Virus record (IMG/VR): IMGVR_UViG_3300042293_000200
Span: 1 to 38,282 of that record
DNA length: 38,282 bases
Direction: 5' to 3' (one strand)
Origin: a virus
Positions 14,215 through 20,972 of the stretch are shown one piece after another. A program made the position numbers and the translations under genes. Below the pieces are notes generated by a model. The model saw only the letters and a program-made list of their open reading frames with translations, searched no databases and had not been told where the DNA came from. The stretch's first letter is position 1. Every line of letters starts with the position of its first letter.

Positions 14215-14671
14215 AAGTAAATACGCTGACCTTGCCAGTTGCGTTGACGCGGTGATGGATGCTTTAAATGCAAATGGTATTGCTCTGATTCAAACCACAC
14301 ACCCGCACGACGACGGTGTAATTGTGGAAACTCTTTTCCTTCACGAATCCGGCGAACAGTTTTCTGGCGGCAAGCTGTTTTTCCCTTCCGTTAAAGCCGA
14401 CGCGCAAGGTTACATGAGTGCGTTGACGTATTGCCGCAGAGGTTCATTAATGGCGGCTTGTGGTATTGCTCCCGAAGATGACGATGGCAACGCGTCAGTG
14501 CAAAAACCGACATATAAAAGAGAAAATTGCGGCGATTATGAGACTTTAAAATTCAAAATCGAAAATGCGGATTCCCTTGATGAATTGCAAAAACTGTGGA
14601 CTGCAATGAATTCTGACGAACGGGCATTGGTTACAAAAGAAAAAGAAATTGCAAAGGCTAAACTCCAATGA
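14132..14671 (+). CDS. ERF-family single-strand annealing protein
   Basis: A 179-residue protein with ribosome site GAAAGGAC. It opens with the ERF-like pattern of an early AxxxxxPALKNSLNPHFKSKYADL, continues with VMDALNANGIALIQT, and ends the core with SVKADAQGYMSALTYCRRGSL and CGIAPEDDDGN. ERF proteins bind ssDNA and anneal complementary strands in phage recombination. The C-terminal 50 residues form a helical tail (SLDELQKLWTAM). It overlaps the exonuclease gene by four bases, giving a Red-beta/alpha-like pair. Confidence 0.9.
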   Translation: MKQIATAFLAAQKQFSPALKNSLNPHFKSKYADLASCVDAVMDALNANGIALIQTTHPHDDGVIVETLFLHESGEQFSGGKLFFPSVKADAQGYMSALTYCRRGSLMAACGIAPEDDDGNASVQKPTYKRENCGDYETLKFKIENADSLDELQKLWTAMNSDERALVTKEKEIAKAKLQ

Positions 14672-15294
14672 GACAAGAAAACAAAGAACAGGGAAACGGG
14701 GAGTGGTTTAATCAGCGGATTGGAAAGCTGACTGCTTCCCGTATGGCAGATGCCATGAGTTTTACAAAGAAAGGAACAGATAGTTCTGAAAGGAAAAGAC
14801 TGAAGATGGAAATTGTGACGGAACGCATGACGGATATTATTATGCCGAAATACGTTAATGCTGCAATGCAATGGGGAATTGATAACGAACCGTTAGCAAA
14901 AGAAAAATTCGAGAACGACACAGGTATTCTAATTAAAGACGTTGGCTTTGTTTCGCACCCGACAATAGAAAACTTTGGTGCATCGCCAGATGGCTTTACC
15001 AGTGACGGGTTTTTAATTGAAACTAAATGCCCAACTTCGACAACGCATCTTCAATATTTACTTGACAAAAATAATATACCGGAAGAATATAAACCTCAAA
15101 TGTGCGTTCAAGCACTCTGCTCTGGCAGGAAGAAAATCTGGTTCGTTTCATGCGACCCAAGATTTCCGCCTAAGCAACAGATGTTTATAAAACTTTACGA
15201 GCCGACACAAAAAGAACTGGACGATGTTGAGGCCGCAGCGATTAAATTCCTTGCGGAAGTGGAGCAACTTTTCGATAACGTAATTGGAGCCTGA
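14668..15294 (+). CDS. YqaJ-type (lambda-exonuclease-like) recombination exonuclease
   Basis: A 208-residue protein with the YqaJ signature: EWFNQRIGKLTASRM at the N-terminus, MQWGIDNEPLA in the middle, then GASPDGF and LIETKCP, which provide the acidic and lysine residues of the PD-(D/E)XK active site, and QMCVQALCSG. It would resect double-stranded ends 5'-3', giving ssDNA for the ERF protein encoded just upstream. Length is typical of the family. Confidence 0.9.
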   Translation: MRQENKEQGNGEWFNQRIGKLTASRMADAMSFTKKGTDSSERKRLKMEIVTERMTDIIMPKYVNAAMQWGIDNEPLAKEKFENDTGILIKDVGFVSHPTIENFGASPDGFTSDGFLIETKCPTSTTHLQYLLDKNNIPEEYKPQMCVQALCSGRKKIWFVSCDPRFPPKQQMFIKLYEPTQKELDDVEAAAIKFLAEVEQLFDNVIGA

Positions 15295-15295
15295 A

Positions 15296-15541
15296 ATGTC
15301 ATACGACAACACAAACAGCGGCGCATTGTTTAAAAACGATAAGAAAGAAACGGAAAAGCAGCCTGATTACAAAGGCAAGCTAAACGTAAACGGCAAAGAC
15401 TTTTATCTTAGTGCTTGGATTAAAACGTCAAAAGAAGGCAATAAGTATATGAGCCTAGCGGTTCAAGAGCCTACGCAGGGGCATCAATCTACAAAACAAA
15501 AAGAAACAATCATGAATATGAAAGAAGATATTCCTTTTTAA
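15296..15541 (+). CDS. Small OB-fold-like / ssDNA-associated protein candidate
   Basis: An 81-residue protein. I start it at ATG 15296, one base after the exonuclease stop region and 7 bases after GGAG; the frame opens at 15284 but that would overlap the exonuclease. It contains DYKGKLNVNGKDFYLSAWIKTSKEGNKYMSLAV, a beta-rich pattern like DUF736-type or minimal single-strand-binding proteins. Charged ends are typical. Location after ERF and YqaJ supports a recombination or ssDNA role, inferred only. Confidence 0.7.
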   Translation: MSYDNTNSGALFKNDKKETEKQPDYKGKLNVNGKDFYLSAWIKTSKEGNKYMSLAVQEPTQGHQSTKQKETIMNMKEDIPF

Positions 15542-15542
15542 T

Positions 15543-15701
15543 ATGGAAAATAAACTACAAGAAGCAATTAATTATTTGCGCGAACGGAAAATTTACATTC
15601 TTGAGTTTCCGTTTAAACCGACAAACGCAGCACAGACAGATGTTGCGTTTACTATAGCCAATTATCGTATGCAAGTATTAAACAGCAATTTCACGCAATA
15701 A
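15543..15701 (+). CDS. 52-residue early protein, unknown
   Basis: A short gene whose ATG comes one base after the previous stop (TAATATG). The product begins MENKLQEAINYLRERKIYIL and continues with a second helix before SNFTQ. The codon bias matches its neighbours and there is no competing frame. It is followed by a strong hairpin. No known family. Confidence 0.55.
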   Translation: MENKLQEAINYLRERKIYILEFPFKPTNAAQTDVAFTIANYRMQVLNSNFTQ

Positions 15702-15710
15702 GTAAAACGC

Positions 15711-15739
15711 AAAAAAGCCCCGCTAAAGGAGGGCGGGGC
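15711..15739 (-). terminator. GC-rich hairpin with A-tract (minus-strand terminator orientation)
   Basis: AAAAAA precedes GCCCCGC-TAAAGGAGG-GCGGGGC. On the minus strand this is a textbook intrinsic terminator (GC stem then six U); on the plus strand there is no U run, only AAAA. It sits inside a rightward operon. It may stop antisense RNA or be an inverted remnant; on the plus strand it could still stabilise upstream mRNA. Confidence 0.6.
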
Positions 15740-15770
15740 AAAACCGGCAAAAACTCTATATGGATTCTAT

Positions 15771-15935
15771 ATGAAGCACATGAAGGACGATTTACACCAC
15801 ATGATTTTATTCAATAAAGACGATTTGGATATTATTATTATTGCTTTTAAACGAGCGATTAATACTTGGTCGCCAGTTCCAGAAAAATTAGTAACGCTAA
15901 TAGAAGAATTGGAAGATGTCCGATTGCGTTTATGA
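15771..15935 (+). CDS. 54-residue early protein, unknown
   Basis: A short reading frame after the hairpin. The product contains DDLHHMILFNKDDLDIIIIAF, then helical NTWSPVPEKLVTLIEELED. A second ATG at 15780 is an alternative start; neither has a good ribosome site. It overlaps the next gene by 20 bases. The amino-acid composition looks natural, but the evidence is limited to frame and position. Confidence 0.5.
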   Translation: MKHMKDDLHHMILFNKDDLDIIIIAFKRAINTWSPVPEKLVTLIEELEDVRLRL

Positions 15936-16134
15936 TTTTAATTTAGACGCGGACAGAGAGCGATTTATTCAGCGAGAGCCTTGTAAAGTAATGCGGAAAA
16001 TCTACGTAGACAGAATTGAAAAACGATGGGGTTCTTGCGGCGATTGGAAAAAAGGAAATAACTGTGGTTGCACATATCAATGCAAAAGAAAGAAAAACAT
16101 CGAAGAAGCGAAAAAAAAGTGTGAGTCTGTCTGA
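15916..16134 (+). CDS. Small Cys-rich protein, unknown
   Basis: A 72-residue protein with ribosome site GGAAG close to ATG. The C-terminal half has CGDWKKGNNCGCTYQCKRKK, four cysteines that could bind zinc, in a strongly basic context. The N-terminal half contains DFNLDADRERF. It overlaps both the previous gene and NinG. Nucleic-acid binding is plausible from composition, but no family is recognised. Confidence 0.55.
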   Translation: MSDCVYDFNLDADRERFIQREPCKVMRKIYVDRIEKRWGSCGDWKKGNNCGCTYQCKRKKNIEEAKKKCESV

Positions 16135-16528
16135 CCTTGAAAAAAAACTAGATAAAGTATTTAGTCAATACATCAGATTAAAAGAGGCAGACGATGGTGG
16201 AACGGTTGAATGTGTAACTTGCAATCAGTTATTTCACTGGAAAGACACCGACTGCGGCCACTTTATTAAAAGACAGCATAGGTCGGTGCGATGGGATGAA
16301 CGAAACGTAGGTGTTCAGTGTACTAGGTGTAATCATTACATGGGCGGTAGGCAGGATGATTACTCAAAATACATTATTAAGACTTACGGATATTCTGTTT
16401 TTGACGAACTTATGCGGTTGAAATATCAAACAATGAAATTTAGCAGGTCAGATATTCAACAAAAAATTGATGAATATAAAGAAAAGTTGGGGTCTTTAAA
16501 TGTCGGACGAAATAGATACTGCGAATGA
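16121..16528 (+). CDS. NinG/Rap-like recombination protein
   Basis: The conserved region starts at SLSDLEKKLDKVFSQYIRLK, so I prefer the GTG at 16121 (about 135 residues). An ATG at 16016 in the same frame would add 35 residues with no recognisable family sequence and overlap the Cys-rich gene by 119 bases. The core has CVTC, DCGHFIKRQHR, RWDERNVGVQCTRCNHYMGG and DELMRLKYQTMK, the HNH-like zinc pattern of lambda NinG (Rap), a Holliday-junction or D-loop endonuclease assisting Red recombination. It fits the ERF/YqaJ module upstream. It ends overlapping the TraR-like gene by 29 bases. Confidence 0.85.
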   Translation: MSLSDLEKKLDKVFSQYIRLKEADDGGTVECVTCNQLFHWKDTDCGHFIKRQHRSVRWDERNVGVQCTRCNHYMGGRQDDYSKYIIKTYGYSVFDELMRLKYQTMKFSRSDIQQKIDEYKEKLGSLNVGRNRYCE

Positions 16529-16688
16529 TTACGCTCAAAAGGTTCTTGATAATCAAATTAAAGATGTCAGGAAGCGTGCGATTTTAGAAAAAGGTGAGCC
16601 GGGTGATTGTGACTTGTGCGGCGAATGGAGTGGCCGATTGATTAACGACGTATGCTCCCCGTGTCGAGATAGGTATAAATTGAAATGA
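16500..16688 (+). CDS. TraR/DksA-type zinc-finger protein
   Basis: A 62-residue protein opening with EIDTANDYAQKVLDNQIKDV, the N-terminal helix seen in phage TraR-like proteins. CDLC...CSPC then forms a C4 zinc finger (GEPGDCDLCGEW and NDVCSPCRDRY). TraR-like proteins bind the secondary channel of RNA polymerase and mimic DksA with ppGpp, changing host promoter activity. Its short length is typical of TraR. It overlaps both neighbours (29 and 4 bases). Confidence 0.75.
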   Translation: MSDEIDTANDYAQKVLDNQIKDVRKRAILEKGEPGDCDLCGEWSGRLINDVCSPCRDRYKLK

Positions 16689-16978
16689 TAGATTCTAAAG
16701 AAGTATTAAGGTTTCACGTGAAACGGGTTCCTAACTGTTCAACGCTAGAACAATTTAAAGAATGGCGCTCGTTTGCACAACAACAAATTCCAGCTTACAC
16801 CGCTTGGTTTTGTACTGATTGCACTTCACAATTTCAGTTAAAACACAAAACGCAAGGCACCTGCGACCATTCTTATATTAAATTTAAAAAGATTGATGGT
16901 TCTTTGGATGGTTATGTTCCCTCAGAGTGGGCGGAACATCACAAAAAAACAATTAAGAGATTATCAAATGTTAGATAA
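16685..16978 (+). CDS. Protein of unknown function with CxxC
   Basis: A 97-residue protein overlapping the zinc-finger gene by ATGA. It contains FKEWRSFAQQQIPAYTAWFC followed by TDCTSQFQ and CDHSYIKF, three cysteines and histidine that could coordinate zinc. The C-terminus is basic (EWAEHHKKTIKRLS). No family recognised; position points to an early accessory role. Confidence 0.6.
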   Translation: MIDSKEVLRFHVKRVPNCSTLEQFKEWRSFAQQQIPAYTAWFCTDCTSQFQLKHKTQGTCDHSYIKFKKIDGSLDGYVPSEWAEHHKKTIKRLSNVR

Positions 16979-17219
16979 AAACCAAATAATAAATATTTGT
17001 AAGCAATACAAAATACTTTCCAGCTTTAAAAAATACCATAGAAATTATTACGACCGAGCATTAAAGCTAGGAGTTCTTAAAGAAGCAACCGGACATATGA
17101 TTAGGGGAATTAAATGCGGGGAAGAAATTGTAGATAAATCAAAACCAAAAGTAGGGATGTGTTTGTTGCAAGACTATTGGTCAACAAAAAACGACCACGT
17201 AGAATCAATTAACTTATAG
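16968..17219 (+). CDS. Small basic protein, unknown
   Basis: Starting at ATG 16968 gives 83 residues, overlapping the previous stop by 11 bases; the frame is open further upstream but would overlap the earlier gene heavily. It contains NQIINICKQYKILSSFKKYHRNYYDRALKLG, which may be a helix-turn-helix-like region, and GIKCGEEIVDKSKPK. No named family. Confidence 0.5.
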   Translation: MLDKNQIINICKQYKILSSFKKYHRNYYDRALKLGVLKEATGHMIRGIKCGEEIVDKSKPKVGMCLLQDYWSTKNDHVESINL

Positions 17220-17230
17220 GAAAAAACAAA

Positions 17231-17458
17231 ATGGCAATCACTAAAAAAATTCTGGCATTGCTGGCGCAAGAACCAAAATTAAACGCAAATGAGATTGTGG
17301 CTAAGATTGGAGAAAATGAAACGTGTGTAAAAACAACTTTGTATTATTTAACCAAAAAGAGCCGCGTAGCGCGTGAAAAGGTGCTAAAGACTGAAGCTGT
17401 GCGCGTAGGGCCGAAAAACGTCTATATTTATAGCCTTCCTGAGGTCGTTCCTGTGTAA
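17231..17458 (+). CDS. Winged-helix DNA-binding protein
   Basis: A 75-residue protein with ribosome site AGGAAAA. LLAQEPKLNANEIVAKIGENE followed by VKTTLYYLTKKSRVARE is a winged-helix pattern, with a basic wing and a beta hairpin NVYIYSLPE. It resembles the protein at 19047-19268 in size and fold, though sequence identity is low. It closes this transcription unit, as a strong terminator follows 25 bases later. A transcription-regulator role is inferred. Confidence 0.7.
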   Translation: MAITKKILALLAQEPKLNANEIVAKIGENETCVKTTLYYLTKKSRVAREKVLKTEAVRVGPKNVYIYSLPEVVPV

Positions 17459-17483
17459 AAACCCATTAAATTCAATACCCCTG

Positions 17484-17518
17484 CCCTTTGTAAGTCTTTG
17501 ATTTATAAAGGGTTTTTT
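17484..17518 (+). terminator. Intrinsic terminator
   Basis: CCCTTTGTAA pairs with TTATAAAGGG (10-bp stem including one G-U), followed by six T. It ends the first early operon (13993-17458). Confidence 0.85.
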
Positions 17519-17534
17519 ATTGACTAAAATAAAG

Positions 17535-17563
17535 TTTACAACGAACATTAGATGTATTATTAT
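17535..17563 (+). promoter_or_regulatory. Promoter for 17602 onward
   Basis: TTTACA (17535-17540) and TATTAT (17558-17563) are 17 bp apart. RNA would start near 17570, about 30 bases before the gene at 17602, which has the ribosome site AGGAGA. The preceding terminator makes an independent promoter necessary. Confidence 0.7.
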
Positions 17564-17601
17564 TCTTATGTCGCATTAATAAACATAACAGGAGATACAA
17601 A

Positions 17602-17889
17602 ATGAACATTACCCAAAACCTCATTGCCCGAATTGAAGAATACCGCGCCACAAATAAAAACCCATGCAAAAACTACATCACAGAAGCTGCCGCAGAAAAA
17701 GCTACCTCTCTCGCGGCTTCTAAAGCAGGTATTTATTTCGACATTGACGGCGAATCCGCCCGCTACGTGGTGTTTTTTAACGAAGCATGGGGCCGGTGGG
17801 TTGGCGCGATGGATTACAAAGAACTTATGAGCCGCAAAACGGCGCGAGGTGGATATATCGGCGCAATTACCGGTTTCTTTACTTATTAA
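17602..17889 (+). CDS. Protein of unknown function, strongly initiated
   Basis: A 95-residue protein with a good ribosome site (AGGAGAT, 7 bases upstream) and its own promoter. An N-terminal helix is followed by AEKATSLAASKAGIYFDIDG and a beta-rich ARYVVFFNEAWGRWVGAMDY; the end is GGYIGAITGFF. Strong expression signals suggest an early host-directed or control protein. No family recognised. A UUCG-capped hairpin follows the stop. Confidence 0.65.
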   Translation: MNITQNLIARIEEYRATNKNPCKNYITEAAAEKATSLAASKAGIYFDIDGESARYVVFFNEAWGRWVGAMDYKELMSRKTARGGYIGAITGFFTY

Positions 17890-17895
17890 TTAATC

Positions 17896-17911
17896 GGGGG
17901 CTTCGGCCCCC
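17896..17911 (+). terminator. UUCG-capped GC hairpin
   Basis: GGGGGC-TTCG-GCCCCC forms a very stable 6-bp stem with a UUCG loop 6 bases after the stop at 17889. It lacks a U run (ATTATTAGG follows), so it may partly terminate, stabilise the upstream mRNA end or set a processing point. Confidence 0.55.
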
Positions 17912-17928
17912 ATTATTAGGAAAACAAC

Positions 17929-18009
17929 ATGAGCGAAAATTTACAGTTTTGGATTGCAGGTTTTGTGGTTGGCGGGTTGTTGTTGTTGGCTTTCTTTTCT
18001 TTTATCTAA
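17929..18009 (+). CDS. 26-residue single-TM microprotein
   Basis: The ATG follows TTAGGAAAACAAC (AGGA, 8 bases spacing) and the frame ends at TAA 18007-18009. After MSENLQF nearly all residues are hydrophobic (WIAGFVVGGLLLLAFFSF), a single membrane-spanning helix. It lies between two early genes, each with its own ribosome site. Small membrane proteins of this sort occur among early phage genes that act on the host envelope; this is inference. Confidence 0.55.
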   Translation: MSENLQFWIAGFVVGGLLLLAFFSFI

Positions 18010-18026
18010 ACAAAGGACAATACAAA

Positions 18027-18998
18027 ATGGCACATCAAATTACAGAACGAGCAGATGGATACGCTGAAATGGCGTTTGTAGGTAAAACACCGTGGCATGG
18101 TCTTGGTCAAGAACTTGACCAAAATGCAGATATTGATTCATGGAAAAAAGCTGCGGGGATGGATTGGACGATTGAATCCGCGCCTGTTCAGTTTTTCGGG
18201 GCTGGCGACAATCAGAATTTGCATACATTTGAAGGTCAACGTATTTTGCACCGGTCGGACACTAAAGCGCCTTTGTCGGTGGTTTCAACGCGCTACAAGC
18301 CGGTGCAGCCGAGCGAAGTGCTGGAATTCTTCAGGGATTTGGTAGAAGAAAACGGGTTCAAGCTGCACACGGCAGGAACTTTGTTTGGTGGTCGAAGGAT
18401 GTGGGCATTAGCCGAGACAGGCAAATTCGCAGAAGTCAGCAAAGGCGACGGAATCGGTGGTTTCCTTTTGCTTTCGACCAGCGCGGATAAATCTCTTGCG
18501 ACTACCGCACGATTCACGACAATCCGGGTTGTTTGTAATAATACCTTGAGCGCAGCAACAGCAGGTGAAAATGCAACAGCGGTATCATTCACGCATAGCC
18601 GAGAATTTGACCATGAATTAATGCGCGACAGGCTCGGTGCTGCGGTTAACAGTTTTGGCGCTTTTATGGATGCCGCTAAATTCATGCAAGCCCAAAAGTT
18701 AAGCTATGAACGGGCAAGCTCAATAATCAAGAAATTGGTTGTTCCTGCTTACGCCGAAACCAAAGAAAATTACGACCCAGAAAACAATCGTATTTACAAA
18801 AGCATTATCAAACTGTTTGACGGTGAAGCAAAAGGCTACGAACTTACGGGTATGACAAACTGGGGATTGATGAACGCGGTAACTGAATATTACGACCATC
18901 ACACACCCGCCAGAACCGATGACGCTCGACTAAACAATACGTGGTTTGCAAATGGTCAGGCTATAAAACAACAGGCCTTTGATATGTTGACCGCATAA
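18027..18998 (+). CDS. DUF932-family phage/plasmid-like protein
   Basis: A 323-residue protein starting at ATG 18027 after AAAGGAC; the frame is open upstream but that stretch overlaps the two preceding genes. Characteristic sequences are TPWHGLGQEL, SVVSTRYKPVQPSEVLEFFRD, GGRRMWALAETG, GDGIGGFLLLSTSADKSLAT and RVVCNNTL, all typical of DUF932. The family is widespread in phages and plasmids; its biochemical role is not established. A perfect terminator follows within 21 bases, making this the end of the second early unit. Confidence 0.85.
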   Translation: MAHQITERADGYAEMAFVGKTPWHGLGQELDQNADIDSWKKAAGMDWTIESAPVQFFGAGDNQNLHTFEGQRILHRSDTKAPLSVVSTRYKPVQPSEVLEFFRDLVEENGFKLHTAGTLFGGRRMWALAETGKFAEVSKGDGIGGFLLLSTSADKSLATTARFTTIRVVCNNTLSAATAGENATAVSFTHSREFDHELMRDRLGAAVNSFGAFMDAAKFMQAQKLSYERASSIIKKLVVPAYAETKENYDPENNRIYKSIIKLFDGEAKGYELTGMTNWGLMNAVTEYYDHHTPARTDDARLNNTWFANGQAIKQQAFDMLTA

Positions 18999-19018
18999 TA
19001 CTATCCCTGTCATACTAG

Positions 19019-19046
19019 CCCCCATCTGACACATGGGGGTTTTTTT
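19019..19046 (+). terminator. Intrinsic terminator abutting next start codon
   Basis: CCCCCAT-CTGACAC-ATGGGGG, a perfect 7-bp stem, followed by seven T. The very next base begins the ATG of the winged-helix gene at 19047, so the GGGGG of the 3' arm is the only possible ribosome-binding sequence of that gene. Confidence 0.9.
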
Positions 19047-19268
19047 ATGGCCAATGCAGCAAGGAAAGTCCGAGAACATCTGAGAGAGAATCCTATTCAA
19101 ACTTTACTGCAAATTAAAACTGCGGTGTATGATTTAAAATCCAGCGAAATCAGCATGGCGTTATGTTATTTGCGGAAGAAAAACTATCTGACGCGAGAGC
19201 TTACCAAGAACGCGCAAAATGGTAGAAAGCTAGTTTGGCAATATCAATTTAAAGAAAAAACATCATGA
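19047..19268 (+). CDS. Winged-helix protein
   Basis: A 73-residue protein starting immediately after a terminator. VREHLRENPIQTLLQIKTAVYDL and SSEISMALCYLRKKNYLTRE form a winged-helix pattern, and GRKLVWQYQF the wing. It is similar in type to 17231-17458. Translation probably depends on read-through RNA, since the terminator hairpin holds the only purine-rich sequence ahead of the ATG. It overlaps the ParB-like gene by four bases, so it may regulate the following cassette. Confidence 0.65.
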   Translation: MANAARKVREHLRENPIQTLLQIKTAVYDLKSSEISMALCYLRKKNYLTRELTKNAQNGRKLVWQYQFKEKTS

Positions 19269-20026
19269 ACAAAATAGAAGTTGTTTACAAAAACATTGAT
19301 GAGTTAATCCCGTATATTAATAACAGTCGAACTCACAGCGACGCTCAAGTCGCGCAGATAGCTGCCAGTATTAAAGAGTTTGGCTGGACGAATCCTGTAT
19401 TAATGGATGGTGACAACGGAATCATTGCGGGCCATGGCAGAATTCTTGCCGCTAGGGTGCTAGGTCATACGGACATTCCAACTATAGAACTGTCTCACAT
19501 GACAGATATTAAAAAACGCGCTTATATCATTTCAGATAACAAACTTGCGCTTAATGCTGGTTGGGATGAAGAATTGTTAGGGCTTGAAATTACTGAATTA
19601 CAAGAATTTGGATTTAATATTGATTTGTTAGGCTTTGATGCTAATGAGTTAAAGGAATTAATTGGAGAAAAAAAGGAAAATATTTATTCTCAAAGCGTTG
19701 ATGTTCCTACTTATCAACCAAGTGGAGAAAAGCCATTATTAGAAGATTTATATAATGACGAAAAAGCCATGGATTTAATTACTTCTATAAAAGAAAGTAA
19801 TATAAATGAAAAAGAAAAAGAATTCTTAATGACAGCAGCTTCACGGCACATTGTTTTTAACTATGAAAAAATTGCCAATTTTTACGCACATTCATCAAAA
19901 GAATGTCAAGAACTTATGGAATGCAATGCTTTAGTTATTATTGATTTTAATAAAGCTATCGAAAATGGATTTGTTAAATTAACAGAAGAAATTAACGAAA
20001 TGTTCGATGTTGTTGATGATGAATAA
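19265..20026 (+). CDS. ParB-like domain protein with a non-methyltransferase C-terminal domain
   Basis: A 253-residue protein. Residues 1-100 are a ParB/sulfiredoxin-like domain: ELIPYINNSRTHSDAQV, then IKEFGWTNPVLMDG and GIIAGHGRILAARVLG (52-67), and KRAYIISDNKLAL. In many phages this module is fused to a DNA methyltransferase. Here the linker after ITELQEFGFNIDLLGFD leads into a different C-terminal domain of about 90 residues (SRHIVFNYEKIANFYAHSS and CNALVIIDFNKAIENGFVKL) with no SAM or DPPY motif. ParB folds bind CTP or nucleotides. It precedes a cytidylyltransferase fusion and a glycosyltransferase, so a role in a DNA or nucleotide modification pathway is plausible. Confidence 0.8.
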   Translation: MNKIEVVYKNIDELIPYINNSRTHSDAQVAQIAASIKEFGWTNPVLMDGDNGIIAGHGRILAARVLGHTDIPTIELSHMTDIKKRAYIISDNKLALNAGWDEELLGLEITELQEFGFNIDLLGFDANELKELIGEKKENIYSQSVDVPTYQPSGEKPLLEDLYNDEKAMDLITSIKESNINEKEKEFLMTAASRHIVFNYEKIANFYAHSSKECQELMECNALVIIDFNKAIENGFVKLTEEINEMFDVVDDE

Positions 20027-20972
20027 TGAATACACATTTGTTAGGCATGGTCAAACATTTTGGAATAAAAACGGAATAATGCATGGTCAGTTTGATATTC
20101 CACTTAATTACACAGGTTTCAAACAAGCAAAAAAGATAGCAACAGAATTAAAAACCGAACATTACGATTTGTGTTTATGCTCACCTTTAAAGAGAGCTAA
20201 ATCAACAGCATTTAGCATATTGCTACATCATAAGAATACAGATATTTCTTATGATTATAGATTGATGGAAATTAATAAAGGCTTACTTGAAGGAAAACAT
20301 TTAAACAGTGAAAAACTATTAAAAAGTGAAGATGATAAATTCCTAAGAAAATTTAAAATAGAAAGCAAAAAACAATTTTTTGCTAGAGTAAAAGAGTTTA
20401 TAAATGAAATAGAAAAAAAGCATAAAAACAAGAAAATTTTGATAGTTGCTCACAGTGGCACGATTAAAATGTTGTTGTTTTGCTTTAACTATCCAAAAGT
20501 TGAATTACATAAAGCCTACTACGATTTACATATTAAGAACTGTAAAGCATATAAACCAAATTTTAATAATTCAAAGGTCGAAAAAATGAAAATTGGCTTT
20601 TTCCCTATGGTCGCGGACATTTTGCATTCTGGGCATGTTTTGTCGTTAGAAGAAGCAAAAAAACATTGTGATTTTTTAATAGTGGGATTGCATTGCGCTC
20701 CTAGCTATAAAAATCCACAACAATCAATTTATGAAAGATACATGCAACTTAGAGCGGTTAAATGGGTAGATGAAGTTATTCCGTATGAAAATATAATTAA
20801 AGACAAAGATATTTTCGTTTCTTTAGACTATGACGTTTATTTTCTTGGCGAAGACCATAAAAGCGAAGAATGGGAACTTAAGAACAAAATAGAAGAATTA
20901 GCCAAGGAAATCATTTATCTTAAAAGAAAACACAACTACAGCAGTAATAAAATCAAAAATGAAAGCAAGTAA
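20019..20972 (+). CDS. Histidine phosphatase fused to cytidylyltransferase
   Basis: About 317 residues from ATG 20019 (several ATGs from 20007 are possible). The N-terminal domain is a histidine phosphatase/phosphoglycerate-mutase fold: YTFVRHGQTFWNK, LCSPLKRAKSTA and ILIVAHSGTIKML. The C-terminal domain begins near 20586 with MKIGFFPMVADILHSGHVL, the HxGH motif of TagD-type cytidylyltransferases, and ends in NYSSNKIK, a degenerate version of the usual RTEGIST motif. Such enzymes activate a phosphorylated small alcohol with CTP. An internal ATG at 20586 preceded by AAAGG could also make the second domain alone. Strong A/T bias sets it apart from the tail genes. Confidence 0.8.
   Translation: MNNEYTFVRHGQTFWNKNGIMHGQFDIPLNYTGFKQAKKIATELKTEHYDLCLCSPLKRAKSTAFSILLHHKNTDISYDYRLMEINKGLLEGKHLNSEKLLKSEDDKFLRKFKIESKKQFFARVKEFINEIEKKHKNKKILIVAHSGTIKMLLFCFNYPKVELHKAYYDLHIKNCKAYKPNFNNSKVEKMKIGFFPMVADILHSGHVLSLEEAKKHCDFLIVGLHCAPSYKNPQQSIYERYMQLRAVKWVDEVIPYENIIKDKDIFVSLDYDVYFLGEDHKSEEWELKNKIEELAKEIIYLKRKHNYSSNKIKNESK

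Noticed and set aside
19265-20026. ParB-like protein as a plasmid partition factor or DNA methyltransferase
   Set aside because: No ParA, no parS-like repeats and no methyltransferase motif are visible; the C-terminal region is of another type.
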